From NCBI RefSeq assembly GCF_019042735.1, contig NZ_JAHQCR010000087.1, positions 1 through 64,000 on the forward strand: DNA of 64,000 nt, read 5' to 3'. This DNA comes from Evansella alkalicola (lineage in GTDB: Bacteria; Bacillota; Bacilli; Bacillales; Salisediminibacteriaceae). A program made the translations under genes and the position numbers. The notes beneath the pieces were generated by a model. It searched no databases, had not been told where the DNA came from, and saw nothing but the letters and a program-made list of their open reading frames with translations. Positions 16,246-25,282 of this stretch are shown here, in pieces. Positions within the stretch are counted from its first letter, which is position 1, and each line of letters begins with the position of its first letter.

Positions 16246-18496
16246 ATCGGTCTAATTCCTTTCTCATCCTGTCTAAATGTCGCATCGTTTCGCTTCCTTC
16301 TTCTAACCGAGTTTTACACCAATCCGTCCACGCATCAAACAACGGAAGCAGCTGCTCATCACCACGAAGCTTCGGCAAAACCTTTTCTGATATCACCCTA
16401 TCAACGGCGTGTATTCTCTCCATTCGAATTTCTGCAGGCAACGTGGCATTCTTATGAAGCTTTCGCAGCATTTCCTTCACCGTACGATAGCCAAAATGGA
16501 GATCATACGGAATGAGGAGGCTATGCAATTCCGTCAACAGTCCCCATTCCAATTGCAGACTATCCTTAAACTTGTTATCCAGTCGATCCCAGAAAGTCTC
16601 CAGATCCACATCTGATAAAGTCATCACAAAGGCCCTATCCAGCACCTTATCTGAAAGGCTATGCGTTGTCTCATCCACATTAATCGTCCCAATTAGATAT
16701 ATGTTGTTTGGAATCTCGACCGTTTTCGGAATGTCCTCCACCTCATCATTCACATGAAGCTGAATTGGCATTTTGGACTCCACTGCACTTAAGTAATCAC
16801 TTAAGTAGTACTCCACCTTCGCTAAATTCATCTCATCTAATACGACAAAAAACGGCCGGTCTTTTTCTTCATTGGCACGGAGGAGCACATCGAGAAACTC
16901 GGTTCGAATATATTTTTTCTCAAAGGAACTGTAATAGCCAAACAAAGCCGTCGAATCCATCCAATCTGGCCTCACTGGAATGATCTTCAAATACGGATTA
17001 TCATCGTCCACATTCAAGCCATAAACAGCATTGGCATAAATCTTGCTCAGCTGCGTTTTCCCAGTACCTGAAATCCCATTCAAGATAACAAAGTGCTTAT
17101 CTTCTAGACTCGTCATGTTAAGGTGAAAATCACGAATGATTTCTTTGGAAAAAGTGAATTCGCTCCCTTCAATCGCATCGAAAATATTCACTAAATCAAA
17201 GGAGATAGATTCCGTACCCTCCACTAAATCCTCGTCATCTTCGTCTAGCTTTTCTTGACTATGCAGGCCAGACTCCCCTTTTGGCAAGCTTATATGACCC
17301 TTCACATCGGCAAAAATTAACGAAGCTGTAATCAACTTTGACTTAATGTCACCAATATCCTCCTGAAATTCTTGCGTGCTATTATCATAGTGTCCAATCA
17401 AGAAAGATTGCTCGTCCACAAATGTGAAGCCATTTTTCCTTAAATCATGATGTGCTTGCTCTTGTAAAAGTTGGTTTTGGTTGTCTTCATTATGCCGACC
17501 TCTTTGGTAAAACGACTTTCGAAACGTCCACTCATAGATTTTTTCATCCAAGAATGGTCGAATCTGTGGGTACATCATTCCTGCATTTTTCACCCTAACA
17601 CCGAGAAACTCTTTCCCCAGCTGACCTCGATGGATAAAAAGCATGTCACCTTGAACAATCAATTGCTCCTTTTCATAAACGGAATAAGCTTGTTTTGTCA
17701 CATGTGTCTTCATTTTTACCACATCATCAAGAACTATCTTATAATCGTGGTTGTGGATACGGATTGGTAGAGTGTCATTATGCTCCTTTAATTTATCTAG
17801 CACAGTAAGGGCAGAAGAATGGGTTTCTAGCTCATCACTTACAAACTGACGAACTGGCGCAAGCTTCTCGTATGTGTCCCACATCAATTCTAGTAAATCC
17901 TCTTCCCTCATCGTTCCGTCAATTGACACTATTTTCCCAAAATGAATGGTAGGCGTTCTTCTCTTATCAAAATAACTCTTCAACTGATCATGTAGGTTGT
18001 GTTGGGCAATCCGCTGCAACCCATCGTCAATGACCCAAATCTCTATATCCTCTGAAAGGACTTCTATCATTTGGGCAAACTTTTGCTTGTTGATTTCAGG
18101 GCCACCTACTAGGATTGGATAAAAACTAGCATTCATTTCAATCCTTATTTGCTGATGCTCCAAATTGAAATTTAGCTTTAACGCGGTAAATATAGATTCA
18201 CTATACGGCTCCCTAAAAAAGCGATGCTCTTGTAGTTCTACGAATCCTTTACGACCATAATTCTTCTTTTTCTCTGCATATTTAGGATTCTTCGCATCTG
18301 ATACTGTTGTTTTCAGGGTACTCTCATAACCATGGCGAAAATAATGCCCTAATTCAGGCGCATTGGTCTGGTATGTATGAATAAATTGATCTAAGATTTC
18401 CCTAAGCTTTGGTTGAATCTCATTCAAGATTGTCTGGCTTCGTTCACCAGCATCTTCCATGCTATTAATCTCTGTCCATCTACTGGAATCTATCAT
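16220..18496 (-). CDS. McrB-like AAA+ restriction motor
   Basis: A 758-residue protein. The C-terminal 300 residues are an McrB-type AAA+ module: GISGTGKTQLSKIYANA (Walker A), FFVVLDEMNLAKVEYYLS (Walker B with the MNLA signature of McrB relatives) and NNIYLIGTINVDETTHSLSD with RAF (sensor and arginine finger region). The N-terminal 430 residues are specific to this protein and probably bind DNA or the modified base. AGGAGGG stands six bases before the ATG. It is the first gene of a minus-strand group with DUF2357, the 396-residue protein and DUF6946. McrBC systems use GTP or ATP to translocate and cut modified DNA. Confidence 0.85.
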   Translation of the reverse strand: MIDSSRWTEINSMEDAGERSQTILNEIQPKLREILDQFIHTYQTNAPELGHYFRHGYESTLKTTVSDAKNPKYAEKKKNYGRKGFVELQEHRFFREPYSESIFTALKLNFNLEHQQIRIEMNASFYPILVGGPEINKQKFAQMIEVLSEDIEIWVIDDGLQRIAQHNLHDQLKSYFDKRRTPTIHFGKIVSIDGTMREEDLLELMWDTYEKLAPVRQFVSDELETHSSALTVLDKLKEHNDTLPIRIHNHDYKIVLDDVVKMKTHVTKQAYSVYEKEQLIVQGDMLFIHRGQLGKEFLGVRVKNAGMMYPQIRPFLDEKIYEWTFRKSFYQRGRHNEDNQNQLLQEQAHHDLRKNGFTFVDEQSFLIGHYDNSTQEFQEDIGDIKSKLITASLIFADVKGHISLPKGESGLHSQEKLDEDDEDLVEGTESISFDLVNIFDAIEGSEFTFSKEIIRDFHLNMTSLEDKHFVILNGISGTGKTQLSKIYANAVYGLNVDDDNPYLKIIPVRPDWMDSTALFGYYSSFEKKYIRTEFLDVLLRANEEKDRPFFVVLDEMNLAKVEYYLSDYLSAVESKMPIQLHVNDEVEDIPKTVEIPNNIYLIGTINVDETTHSLSDKVLDRAFVMTLSDVDLETFWDRLDNKFKDSLQLEWGLLTELHSLLIPYDLHFGYRTVKEMLRKLHKNATLPAEIRMERIHAVDRVISEKVLPKLRGDEQLLPLFDAWTDWCKTRLEEGSETMRHLDRMRKELDRYGATQFWR

Positions 18497-18523
18497 TATG
18501 TACCCTCCTAAAGTTCAGGTAAA

Positions 18524-18591
18524 TTTCAGGGACCTGGTCCCCGAATTTTATGTGAACGTTCACAGAATTGTGCGGGACCAGGTCCCTGAAA
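18524..18591 (-). repeat. Nested palindrome repeat, copy 3 (reverse orientation)
   Basis: TTTCAGGGACCTGGTCCCC, GTGAACGTTCAC, GCGGGACCAGGTCCCTGAAA. It lies 27 bp upstream of the McrB-like start codon. Confidence 0.9.
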
Positions 18592-18664
18592 TTTTTATGT
18601 CTAAGTATTCTTAATTATATCATTCTGAAGAAGTGAGTTAAAAATCTCGTAGATTCAAAACAAA

Positions 18665-18707
18665 AAAACAAGTATCCCACCCCTTTGATAAAGAAGGGGT
18701 AGGATAC
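18665..18707 (-). terminator. Terminator of the DUF4352 lipoprotein gene
   Basis: On the minus strand GTATCCTACCCCTT pairs with AAGGGGTGGGATAC (one G-T or mismatch pair) and is followed by TTGTTTTTTTG. Confidence 0.85.
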
Positions 18708-18719
18708 AAAACAAACATC

Positions 18720-19439
18720 TTACGGCCGCAATTCAAACCACACTTCTGCATCGCCTCTGCGCTGGTACGCAATGAGTGGTGCCTCATCATGCTTATCCAC
18801 CAAGAAGTACGTATATCCTTCGCGATCCGCCCCTTCATAGAGTTCATTACTCAAGTCTGGCTCGAGACCTGATACGGAGATAAAGTCATCATACGTATTT
18901 CCAGAAGTACTCACTGCATCGAATTGGGCATGATACAGATCGAATGGTTCTTCCTCCACTTCATTAATAGCAACATGGAACTTAGCCAGGATATATTCTT
19001 GCCCTTCACCAGGTTCTTCATTAAATTGATTCCCTTCACGAACCATATCCCAAGCTTCGTCCCCACTGATCACTTCAAGCATTTCAATTTCCATGCTTAC
19101 ATTTCCATGAAAAATGTCAAAGTACTCAATGGAAACTCGTTCTCCGATTGTTAACGGGTTAGACCTTGTGCCAATGTCTGTGTTTTCTTCTTCATCACTG
19201 TTTTCTTCCTCTGATGCTTCCTCTTCCTCAGATGCATCGTTATCAGCACTACTTTCCTCTGTTGCATCTTGATCTTCAGTGCCTGCATCATCTTCTGCTT
19301 CTGTGCCGGTTTCTGTAGCCGTATTTTCTTGACTATCAGCATCTGTATCTACAGATTCAATAGATGCTTCCTCCCCACAACCTGCAATTAGTACTAATGC
19401 AGCAGCAACAAGGATTGAATTTAAGAGTAATTTTTTCAC
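18720..19439 (-). CDS. DUF4352-type lipoprotein with long acidic linker
   Basis: A 239-residue lipoprotein. The signal peptide ends in the lipobox LIAGC (Cys near residue 21). Residues 24-85 are an acidic, low-complexity linker of Asp, Glu, Thr and Ser that probably spans the cell wall. From NPLTIGERVSIEYFD on, the domain looks like DUF4352: an extracellular Ig-like fold with GQEYILAKFHV and TYFLVDKHDEAPLIAYQ. The start is GTG with GGGGGGAT upstream. Its promoter contains the 44-bp element also found before the gene at 54.5 kb. The role is unknown; relatives are thought to bind a protein or small ligand outside the cell. Confidence 0.8.
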   Translation of the reverse strand: MKKLLLNSILVAAALVLIAGCGEEASIESVDTDADSQENTATETGTEAEDDAGTEDQDATEESSADNDASEEEEASEEENSDEEENTDIGTRSNPLTIGERVSIEYFDIFHGNVSMEIEMLEVISGDEAWDMVREGNQFNEEPGEGQEYILAKFHVAINEVEEEPFDLYHAQFDAVSTSGNTYDDFISVSGLEPDLSNELYEGADREGYTYFLVDKHDEAPLIAYQRRGDAEVWFELRP

Positions 19440-19473
19440 TTGTTATCCCCCCATGAATGTTATTTACACGTTA

Positions 19474-19520
19474 AGGATAACAAGGCAATTTGACACCAAC
19501 CTGTCAGCAAACACATGTTT
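19474..19520 (-). promoter_or_regulatory. Shared 44-bp promoter element, copy A
   Basis: On the minus strand this block ends in TGTTATCCT, which fits an extended -10 (TGn TATnnT), 35 bp before the lipoprotein start. It includes an inverted repeat TGACA-N6-TGTCA. Forty of 44 bases (19477-19520) are identical to 54504-54547. Confidence 0.6.
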
Positions 19521-19534
19521 CTTAAAAGAAAAAA

Positions 19535-19602
19535 GTTCAGGGACCTGGTCCCGCACAATTTCGTGAACGTTCACATAAAAGTCGAGGACCAGGTCCCTGA
19601 AC
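19535..19602 (+). repeat. Nested palindrome repeat, copy 4
   Basis: Complete consensus copy with GCACAATTTC left of GTGAACGTTCAC. It lies between divergent genes. Confidence 0.92.
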
Positions 19603-20017
19603 TTGCTTTCATTAATTTGTTCGTATGAGTTCTAACCATACAAGTTGTTTAATACACTTTTACAAACAAGTACAACACCAACCTTTATGGGTAATAATAC
19701 CCGTGACTTGAGTTATATCAATGAATACATTTCACTAATCTCATATCTCGAGTGGCTTAATTCAACATAAATCACTTAAGAATTCATACGTATAAACAAC
19801 CACTTCAATCCAACAAGAGACATGTACATTCGTATAAGACTATCTCTTCAGTTCCGATCACTAATTGGGGGTGTTATAGCTGGGAATGAAAAATGTAACC
19901 GCTACAATAAATACACCATTCAAGGAGCGAGAATTTTATTTTTTCGAAAAAGGATCATCAGCAACAAGATTTAGCTAATCTATTCACATACCCAAAAGGT
20001 TACAAGGAGGAGAAGAA
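19603..20017 (+). promoter_or_regulatory. Leader region of the sugar transporter operon
   Basis: About 415 bp without a gene. TGTAACCGCTACA (19894-19906) is a short imperfect inverted repeat that could be a LacI-type operator or a degenerate cre site, but it does not fit the cre consensus well. AAGGAGGAG stands directly before the first gene. I see no clear -35/-10 pair. Confidence 0.3.
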
Positions 20018-21352
20018 ATGAAGAAATTATTGTTTCTTAGTTTAGTAGCTTTCCTTATTGTCGTTTTAGCAGCATGTGGGGGCGATGGTGATGACACTGC
20101 AGGTGGTGACGCAGACGAAGTAGAAACTGTTGGTACAGATTTAGAAGATGCAACGGATTTAACATTCTGGACATTTGCAGGAACACACGCTGATTTTTTT
20201 GCAAGCGCAGCAGAGCGTTGGAACGAAGAGTATCCAGACCGGGCAATAGCCTTTACTGCTGAAACATACCCTTTTGATCAAATGCATAACAACCTGTTGC
20301 TAGCATTACAGTCTGGCTCAGGTGCACCAGATTTAGTTGATATTGAGATAGCAAGGTTCCCTAACTTTTTACAAGGAGATGTTCAGTTAGAGCCTTTGAA
20401 TGACTTAATCGAAGGTGAACTAGACAATTTCATCACAGAAAGACTTGATATTTACGGTAAAGACGGCAACTATTACGGGGCACCTACTCACCTTGGGGCT
20501 ACGGTTGTCTATTACAACACAGAAATTATGGATGAAGCTGGTGTAGATATTGATTCCATTGTGACATGGGATGACTATATTGAAGCAGGGAAGCAAGTGG
20601 TTGAAACGACAGGCATTCCGATGACAACAATTGCTGATGGTTGGTATGGAATTTGGCCTTACATCACGCAAAGACACTCTGACTTCTTTGATGAAAATGG
20701 TGAATTAACTTTAGATAATGATATTAATATAGAGACATTAGAGTTCATTAATCAAATGGTAAATGAAGATGGTATTGCTGAAATGTCACCAGGTGGAAAC
20801 TATCATTCAGAAGAATTTTATGGCTTTATGAATGACGGAGGTCAGGCTTCACTAGTGATACCGATGTTTTACATGAAAGACTTTACAACTTACATGGAAG
20901 ATTTAGAAGGAAAAATTGAGATTCGACCAATGCCAATTTGGGATGAATCTGATGCTAGAACAGTAGGTATGGGTGGTACTGGTACAGCTGTTACAAACCA
21001 ATCTGAAAACGTTGATCTTGCAAAAGACTTCCTATACTTTGCGAAACTGTCCGAGGAAGGGAATATCCACCTGTGGACGGAGCTTGGTTTCGATCCACCA
21101 CGTTGGGACGTATGGGATGCACCTGAAGTAAGGGAAGATAATATTTACTACCAATTCTTCCACGATGACATTTTTGATATATTGCTAGACATTCGCGATG
21201 ATGTGGCAAGTGTCAACATTACAGAGCACACACCAGATGTACTCGACGAGATTGATACGAACATCATGCACAACGCAATCCGAGAACAGTCTCAAACTCC
21301 AGAAGAAGCACTTCGAGAAGCAGCTGACAGAGTTAGATCTGTAATGGACTAA
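20018..21352 (+). CDS. Carbohydrate ABC transporter substrate-binding lipoprotein (AraN/YesO-like)
   Basis: A 444-residue lipoprotein with signal peptide and lipobox LAACG (Cys near residue 20), followed by an acidic Gly-rich linker. The mature part has the layout of family 1 sugar-binding proteins: TDLTFWTFAGTHADFF, DLVDIEIARFPNFL, YYGAPTHLGATVVYYNTEIM and DWDDY-like VTWDDYIEAGKQ. It captures an oligosaccharide outside the cell and delivers it to the two permeases that follow. No ATPase gene is in this operon; related systems in Bacillus share a common MsmX-type ATPase. AAGGAGGAG precedes the ATG. The exact sugar cannot be read from the sequence. Confidence 0.9.
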   Translation: MKKLLFLSLVAFLIVVLAACGGDGDDTAGGDADEVETVGTDLEDATDLTFWTFAGTHADFFASAAERWNEEYPDRAIAFTAETYPFDQMHNNLLLALQSGSGAPDLVDIEIARFPNFLQGDVQLEPLNDLIEGELDNFITERLDIYGKDGNYYGAPTHLGATVVYYNTEIMDEAGVDIDSIVTWDDYIEAGKQVVETTGIPMTTIADGWYGIWPYITQRHSDFFDENGELTLDNDINIETLEFINQMVNEDGIAEMSPGGNYHSEEFYGFMNDGGQASLVIPMFYMKDFTTYMEDLEGKIEIRPMPIWDESDARTVGMGGTGTAVTNQSENVDLAKDFLYFAKLSEEGNIHLWTELGFDPPRWDVWDAPEVREDNIYYQFFHDDIFDILLDIRDDVASVNITEHTPDVLDEIDTNIMHNAIREQSQTPEEALREAADRVRSVMD

Positions 21353-21433
21353 TTTTTGAAAAAAAGCTGGAGTTAGAATTATCCCTGCGTGGAAAAACTT
21401 ATACATTTCATTTTTCAGAAGAAAAAAAGGGCT

Positions 21434-21461
21434 AAGGACAGGTATGTTAATACTTGTCCTT
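21434..21461 (+). terminator. Intra-operon hairpin (attenuator-like)
   Basis: AAGGACAGGTAT and ATACTTGTCCTT form a 12-bp stem (one G-T pair) with a four-base loop but only a short T/C tail. Such a hairpin after a binding-protein gene usually stabilises its mRNA or lowers permease expression. Confidence 0.6.
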
Positions 21462-21576
21462 CCTTCATAGAAAAACGGAAGTGCCTTCGTTATCGTCCAT
21501 AAAAACGCGACAGAGCCGTGGGCACTAAAGGAAACACAGCCCCAAGTTTTAAATAAATCGCATGAGGTGTGATGAT

Positions 21577-22503
21577 ATGTCTGCGACTTCCGCAACGAGT
21601 AAGAACAAACAAAATAAATTAATGAAATTCCTGAATTCAAAGAAAGTCGTTCCTTATGTGTTTGTCTCTCCGTTTATCTTGTCATTTTTAGTTTTGACAT
21701 TATATCCAACTATTCAAGCATTTATCATGAGCTTTCAGAGAATTCTACCTGGCCAAGTCACCTTCGTTGGAATGTCAAACTACGATCGAATATTTAATCC
21801 TACTTTTTATAAAGCATTACAAAATACAACTGTTTATATGATTTTAACGGTTTTCATTTTAGTAACCGTTCCAATCCTGTTAGCAATTTTCTTAGATTCC
21901 AAGTTAACGAAGTTTAAAACTATTTTTCGCTCGGCACTATTCATTCCTTCACTGACGTCCGTCATTGTTGCCGGGGTAATCTTCAGACTAGTATTTGCTG
22001 AATCCGACACAGCAGTAGCAAACCAAGTATTAGGTTTCTTTGGCGTCGATGCCGTCAATTGGAGATATAACAGCTGGTCTGCCATGTTCTTAATGGTCAC
22101 GTTAGCATCATGGCGCTGGATGGGTGTTAACGTATTATATTTTTTAGCTGGACTGCAAAATATTCCTAAAGAGCTATATGAATCTGCTGAAATTGATGGG
22201 GCAAATGTTTTTCAAAAATTTAAGAATATAACACTACCTTTTTTAAAACCAATCATTATCTTTGTTTCTACCATTAGTATCATTGCCGGCTTCAGAATGT
22301 TTGAAGAAAGCTATGTTTTCTGGGAAACGAGCTCGCCAGGTAATATAGGTTTAACGCTCGTCGGGTATTTATATCAGCAAGGGATTCAACAAAATGATAT
22401 GGGATTCGGGGCTGCGATCGGCGTCGTGATCTTGATCATCATATTTGTCGTAAGTTTGATCCAGTTGCTGCTGACAGGCGCGTTTAAGAGGAGTGATATG
22501 TAA
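21577..22503 (+). CDS. Carbohydrate ABC transporter permease (AraP-like)
   Basis: A 308-residue membrane protein with about six transmembrane helices. The cytoplasmic loop LYESAEIDGANVFQKFKNITLP is the EAA motif that contacts the ATPase. The start is ATG 21577, seven bases after GAGGTG; the upstream ATG at 21562 overlaps this. It overlaps the next permease by one base (TAATG), a sign of translational coupling. It forms the heterodimeric channel with its neighbour. Confidence 0.9.
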   Translation: MSATSATSKNKQNKLMKFLNSKKVVPYVFVSPFILSFLVLTLYPTIQAFIMSFQRILPGQVTFVGMSNYDRIFNPTFYKALQNTTVYMILTVFILVTVPILLAIFLDSKLTKFKTIFRSALFIPSLTSVIVAGVIFRLVFAESDTAVANQVLGFFGVDAVNWRYNSWSAMFLMVTLASWRWMGVNVLYFLAGLQNIPKELYESAEIDGANVFQKFKNITLPFLKPIIIFVSTISIIAGFRMFEESYVFWETSSPGNIGLTLVGYLYQQGIQQNDMGFGAAIGVVILIIIFVVSLIQLLLTGAFKRSDM

Positions 22504-23339
22504 TGTATAAAAACCTAAAAGTTTATAAATGGATCATAAATCTATCTCTTACCATTGTATGTCTCATTGCATTATTTCCATTAATTAGTTTAATTATCTC
22601 CTCTTTTCGACCGTCTTCAGAATTGATTAGAAGGGGTATCACTTTTAATGTAAATATTAGTGAGTTTTCACTTTCAAACTACAACTATATTTTTGTCCAA
22701 GCTCCTGAATATTGGCAATGGTATATGAACAGTTTAATTATTTCAGGATTAACCATCGTTTTATCATTATTCTTCTCTTCGATTGTCGGCTATGCATTGG
22801 CAGTCTACAATTTTAAAGGAAGAAACTTAATATTCTTATTTGTACTGTTCATTATCATGGTTCCATTTGAAATCTTAATGCTACCACTCTATCAGTTAAT
22901 GGTTGATTTACAGCTGATCAACACGTACACGAGTATCATGCTCCCATTAATTGTTGCACCTATTGCTGTATTTTTCTTCAGACAATACGCATTGGGCTTA
23001 CCTAAAGAATTAATGGACGCTGCAAGAATTGATGGTTGTACTGAATACGGTATATTCTTCAGAATCATGATGCCTTTAATGCTCCCTTCCTTTGCGGCAA
23101 TGGCTATCCTGCAAGGGTTAACGAGCTGGAATAACTTCTTATGGCCGCTTTTAGTAGTTCGGTCAAACGATATGTTCACCTTACCTATCGGTTTAGCTTC
23201 CCTCTTGACGCCTTATGGAAACAACTATGATATCTTGATCGCAGGATCAGTCATGACCGTCATTCCGATCGTTATTCTGTTTATCTTTTTCCAACGATAT
23301 TTCGTTGCCGGCTTAACGACAGGTGGCGTGAAAGGGTAA
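22503..23339 (+). CDS. Carbohydrate ABC transporter permease (AraQ-like)
   Basis: A 278-residue permease with six hydrophobic segments. The EAA loop reads LPKELMDAARIDGCTEYGIF, and the C-terminal ending (FFQRYFVAGLTTGGVKG) is the typical close of AraQ/MalG-type subunits. Its start codon shares a base with the stop codon of the preceding permease. It is the inner-membrane partner of the AraP-like subunit. Confidence 0.92.
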   Translation: MYKNLKVYKWIINLSLTIVCLIALFPLISLIISSFRPSSELIRRGITFNVNISEFSLSNYNYIFVQAPEYWQWYMNSLIISGLTIVLSLFFSSIVGYALAVYNFKGRNLIFLFVLFIIMVPFEILMLPLYQLMVDLQLINTYTSIMLPLIVAPIAVFFFRQYALGLPKELMDAARIDGCTEYGIFFRIMMPLMLPSFAAMAILQGLTSWNNFLWPLLVVRSNDMFTLPIGLASLLTPYGNNYDILIAGSVMTVIPIVILFIFFQRYFVAGLTTGGVKG

Positions 23340-23365
23340 GGTTTGGAGGTTTAGATGAGAAGTGT

Positions 23366-23404
23366 TTGGGGCTTGGGGCTTGGGGCTTGGGGCTTGGGCT
23401 TTGG
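23366..23404 (+). repeat. CTTGGGG microrepeat and degenerate G-rich tract
   Basis: About four units of the heptamer CTTGGGG, followed to about 23510 by a GC-rich stretch with decayed related words (CTTGGA, TCTGGG). It lies between the permease and YesL-like genes and looks like replication-slippage sequence. Confidence 0.7.
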
Positions 23405-23586
23405 TGAAAATTGGAGTCTGGGCCCTCCTCGGCCATGGCTGGTTCCTCGGAGTCTGGTGCATGGGCACTCGGGCTTGGATCCTTGGACTCGGGATTGGCG
23501 TTAGACATAAACAAGCATGACATTTTCAAAAACGAAATTCTTCTAGTATGCAGTTAGCAGTTAGTAAGAGTAGGTGGGTGGAAAAA

Positions 23587-24255
23587 ATGAATGGCAGTAA
23601 AGTTGTAAATATAGTTGAAGTGTTCTTCACATGGATCACTCGAATTGTCTATTTGAATGTGCTTTGGATCTTGTTCACTTTGATGGGACTTGTGGTAGCT
23701 GGATTGTTCCCAGCTACCATGGCTACGATAAGTGTAGCTAGGAAGTGGATGTTAGGAGACAGGGACTTTTCTGTTTTGAAAACTTTCAAGGGATTTTATT
23801 CTGGAAGTTTCTTAGTTTCAAATGTTGCTGGGTGGATCGTTGCCAGTGTGGGAGCACTCCTATATTTAAACTACACTGTTCTCGTTAGTTTGGGTGATGA
23901 GGTCTTTTTCCTCGTTCCATTTTCCTTTTATCTCATTGTGTTTCTATTTTCAGTGATGGCTGTTTGGGTGTTCCCTTTATATTCTCATTATGAAGGTGGG
24001 CTGAAGCAACACCTAAAAAACGCCCTCATCATTGGAATTGGGAAGTTGCATTACACACTGTCCATCTGGGTGTTATTATTCTTCATTGTATATATTTCGT
24101 TAGAACTGCCAGGCATTATTCCATTTTTCATGTTTAGTATGATTGGGGTGTGCTGGACATGGATTACAATGACCGTGTTGAAGAAGTTAGATGAAAGGGA
24201 AAGTTCAGAAGTTCAGGGACCTGGTCCCGCACAATTTCGTGAACAGTCACAATAA
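23587..24255 (+). CDS. YesL-like DUF624 membrane protein
   Basis: A 222-residue protein with about five hydrophobic segments; TRIVYLNVLWILFTLMG and GLFPATMATISVARKWMLG are typical of DUF624/YesL proteins, which are commonly encoded with carbohydrate ABC transporters and whose function is not established. The start is ATG 23587 with GGTGGGTGG upstream; the longer frame from 23548 has no ribosome site. The last 15 residues (from EVQGPGPAQF) are encoded by nested palindrome copy 5, which also supplies the stop codon, so the natural C-terminus has been replaced or extended. Confidence 0.82.
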   Translation: MNGSKVVNIVEVFFTWITRIVYLNVLWILFTLMGLVVAGLFPATMATISVARKWMLGDRDFSVLKTFKGFYSGSFLVSNVAGWIVASVGALLYLNYTVLVSLGDEVFFLVPFSFYLIVFLFSVMAVWVFPLYSHYEGGLKQHLKNALIIGIGKLHYTLSIWVLLFFIVYISLELPGIIPFFMFSMIGVCWTWITMTVLKKLDERESSEVQGPGPAQFREQSQ

Positions 24256-24278
24256 ATTCGGGGACCAGGTCCCTGAAC
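24211..24278 (+). repeat. Nested palindrome repeat, copy 5 (reaches into coding sequence)
   Basis: Complete arms, with the centre changed to GTGAACAGTCAC. It overlaps the 3' end of the YesL-like gene and lies before a separate terminator. Confidence 0.92.
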
Positions 24279-24293
24279 TTTATGTGAACAAAC

Positions 24294-24342
24294 AAAAAAG
24301 TTGATTGATGCCACTCCCATGGTGGCACCAATCAACTTTTTT
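24294..24342. terminator. Bidirectional terminator, YesL-like/DoxX
   Basis: AAAAAAGTTGATTG with TGCCAC pairs with GTGGCA and CAATCAACTTTTTT around a short loop. T-runs on both strands suit the convergent genes. Confidence 0.9.
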
Positions 24343-24790
24343 ATTCACGATTCTCTTTCAACCAAGAAACGACATTAGTGGAAGTAGAGGTATTTGCACC
24401 TTCTATAAGCCTATCTACAGATAAATAATTACTTCCTGTTATGCCTAGAAGAATACAGGCTGCCATTAGAATAAGGTTTAACTCATACCCTGCTCCAGCT
24501 TCACTCCTCAGTAATCCCTCTGAAAAATGAATGAAATAAATTGCTCCTAACATAATTGGCACCATTAATGATGCTGCCACCCTAGTAGCAAGCCCCAACA
24601 TTAATGCAATTCCTCCAATTAGTTCTACAGATCCAACAACATAGGCCATCACCCCAGGTATCCCCATACTCTCAAAGTATTGTGCCGTATTATTTATTCC
24701 GCCAGTAAACTTGTCTAATCCGTGGGCAGCAAAAATCAATCCTACAGAAAACCGTACAATCATCAACCCTAATTCAGTCGTCTTATTCAT
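24341..24790 (-). CDS. DoxX-family membrane protein
   Basis: A 149-residue protein with four hydrophobic segments. LMIVRFSVGLIFAAHGLDKF, SVELIGGIALMLGLATRVAA and IYFIHF follow the DoxX/YphA pattern. Members are small membrane proteins, some linked to quinone or thiol redox; the substrate here is not known. The start is ATG 24790 with GGGAGG six bases before it; the longer frame from 24820 has no ribosome site. Confidence 0.85.
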   Translation of the reverse strand: MNKTTELGLMIVRFSVGLIFAAHGLDKFTGGINNTAQYFESMGIPGVMAYVVGSVELIGGIALMLGLATRVAASLMVPIMLGAIYFIHFSEGLLRSEAGAGYELNLILMAACILLGITGSNYLSVDRLIEGANTSTSTNVVSWLKENRE

Positions 24791-24871
24791 ACTTTCCTCC
24801 CTTCTATACCTTAAAAACAACTTGTACTATAGTAGATTTTATAGATATAGAAGGGAATTTATTCTAAGAAA

Positions 24872-24939
24872 ATTCAGGGACCTGGTCCCGCACAATTTCG
24901 TGAACGTTCACATAATATTCGGGGACCAGGTCCCTGAAC
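24872..24939 (+). repeat. Nested palindrome repeat, copy 6
   Basis: Near-identical to copy 7. It lies upstream of DoxX and downstream of the toxin gene. Confidence 0.92.
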
Positions 24940-25009
24940 TGTCCTGAACTTCCTAACTTAGGGGGAGAAATAATAGAAGTTAGTATTGGAGTTTGATTGA
25001 AAATATGCA

Positions 25010-25282
25010 TTAGCTTTGTTTTTGATGTTTAAAAGCTTTGATATAACAAATTTTACGATCCTCTGAAAAAGAATAGATAACTATATAATTATCTATAAGA
25101 ACACGATAACTCCCTTTCCATTCAGGTTCATTAGCTGGCATTGCCTCCATAATTGATATAATCTTGTCCTGAATTTTAAAAGCTAGTTCTTTTTTATATT
25201 GCCTTGTTTCCTCATTGCTAAAATATCTACTTTTTATCTTTCTAAAATTACTCCTTGCTTCTTCTGTCCACAATATTTTCAT
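25010..25282 (-). CDS. RelE/ParE-type toxin
   Basis: A 90-residue basic protein reading ILWTEEARSNFRKIKSRYF at the start and GSYRVLIDNYIVIYSFSED near the end, the usual frame of RelE/ParE-type toxins. The ATG at 25282 shares a base with the stop codon of the antitoxin gene (TGATG), a classic toxin-antitoxin arrangement. The toxic action (mRNA cleavage or gyrase) cannot be read from the sequence. Confidence 0.8.
   Translation of the reverse strand: MKILWTEEARSNFRKIKSRYFSNEETRQYKKELAFKIQDKIISIMEAMPANEPEWKGSYRVLIDNYIVIYSFSEDRKICYIKAFKHQKQS

Noticed and set aside
19894..19906. Catabolite-control (cre) site before the sugar transporter
   Set aside because: TGTAACCGCTACA is one base short and mismatched against the cre consensus; it is kept only as a weak possible operator.
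23281..23529. Minus-strand Pro/Ser-rich frame
   Set aside because: It arises from the CTTGGGG microrepeat and overlaps the permease gene end in antisense.
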